NCBI GenBank assembly: GCA_905236315.1
Contig: CAJOPO010000237.1
Location: 1-6,208, forward strand
Source: an uncultured Treponema sp.
Lineage (GTDB): Bacteria; Spirochaetota; Spirochaetia; Treponematales; Treponemataceae
Direction: 5' to 3'
Length of the DNA: 6,208 nucleotides
The notes beneath the pieces are model-generated. The model made no database searches. It saw only the letters and a program-made list of their open reading frames with translations, and was not told the DNA's origin. A program made the position numbers and the translations under genes. Numbering within the stretch: the first letter of the stretch is position 1; every line of letters begins with the position of its first letter. Positions 6,178 through 6,208 of this stretch are shown in pieces.

Positions 6178-6208
6178 TTGCAAGTCGCTATAATAGCGCG
6201 ACTTACAA
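6178..6208. repeat. Second palindrome upstream of gatB
   Basis: AAGTCGC (6182-6188) pairs with GCGACTT (6198-6204). An alternative register pairs CGCTA (6186-6190) with TAGCG (6194-6198) and AAGT with ACTT, leaving a two-base CG bulge. TTG (6178-6180) and CAA (6206-6208) extend the outer stem across one mismatch. The element runs to the window edge and may continue. It is six bases from the 16-bp hairpin, so the two may form one composite intergenic repeat. Its function is unknown. Confidence 0.65.

Overview
The window is an AT-rich bacterial chromosome segment with five protein genes: one on the + strand at the left and four on the - strand. The gene content and style suggest a spirochaete, most likely a Treponema. 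The main clues are a GatB with an extra internal segment and a DYRFVVEPD variant of the usual DYRYFPEPD motif, a Cache-type chemoreceptor, and short hairpin repeats between genes. This assignment is inference from pattern, with no database comparison. GC content was not computed.

Left part (1-1207): the first 127 bases hold a tandem array of three hairpin-forming units with a 44-bp period. A separate hairpin (154-192) follows, which may end a gene lying left of the window. A PHP-domain phosphoesterase gene then runs rightward. Its most credible start is ATG 329, which sits directly behind a good promoter-like pair (TTTACT, 17 bp, TATACT), so the message may be nearly leaderless.

Middle part (1226-4448, - strand): three tightly packed genes read leftward. 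They are a 692-aa methyl-accepting chemotaxis protein, a 271-aa protein whose two ends resemble class III (fold type I) aminotransferases but which is far too short and lacks a recognisable lysine-binding core, and a 101-aa three-helix membrane protein. Gaps of 4 and 18 bp suggest one operon, with a TATAAT box upstream of the chemoreceptor. The last gene converges on the PHP gene with only 18 bp between stop codons.

Right part (4549-6208, - strand): gatB, subunit B of the Asp/Glu-tRNA amidotransferase, appears complete. It has a strong ribosome-binding site and a U-rich terminator whose stem overlaps its own stop codon. Two further hairpins lie upstream of gatB, one with a perfect 16-bp stem and no U tract in either direction. 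No mobile-element gene, CRISPR array, rRNA or tRNA was found. The least ordinary content is the degenerate aminotransferase-like protein in a chemoreceptor operon and the hairpin repeats at both ends of the window.
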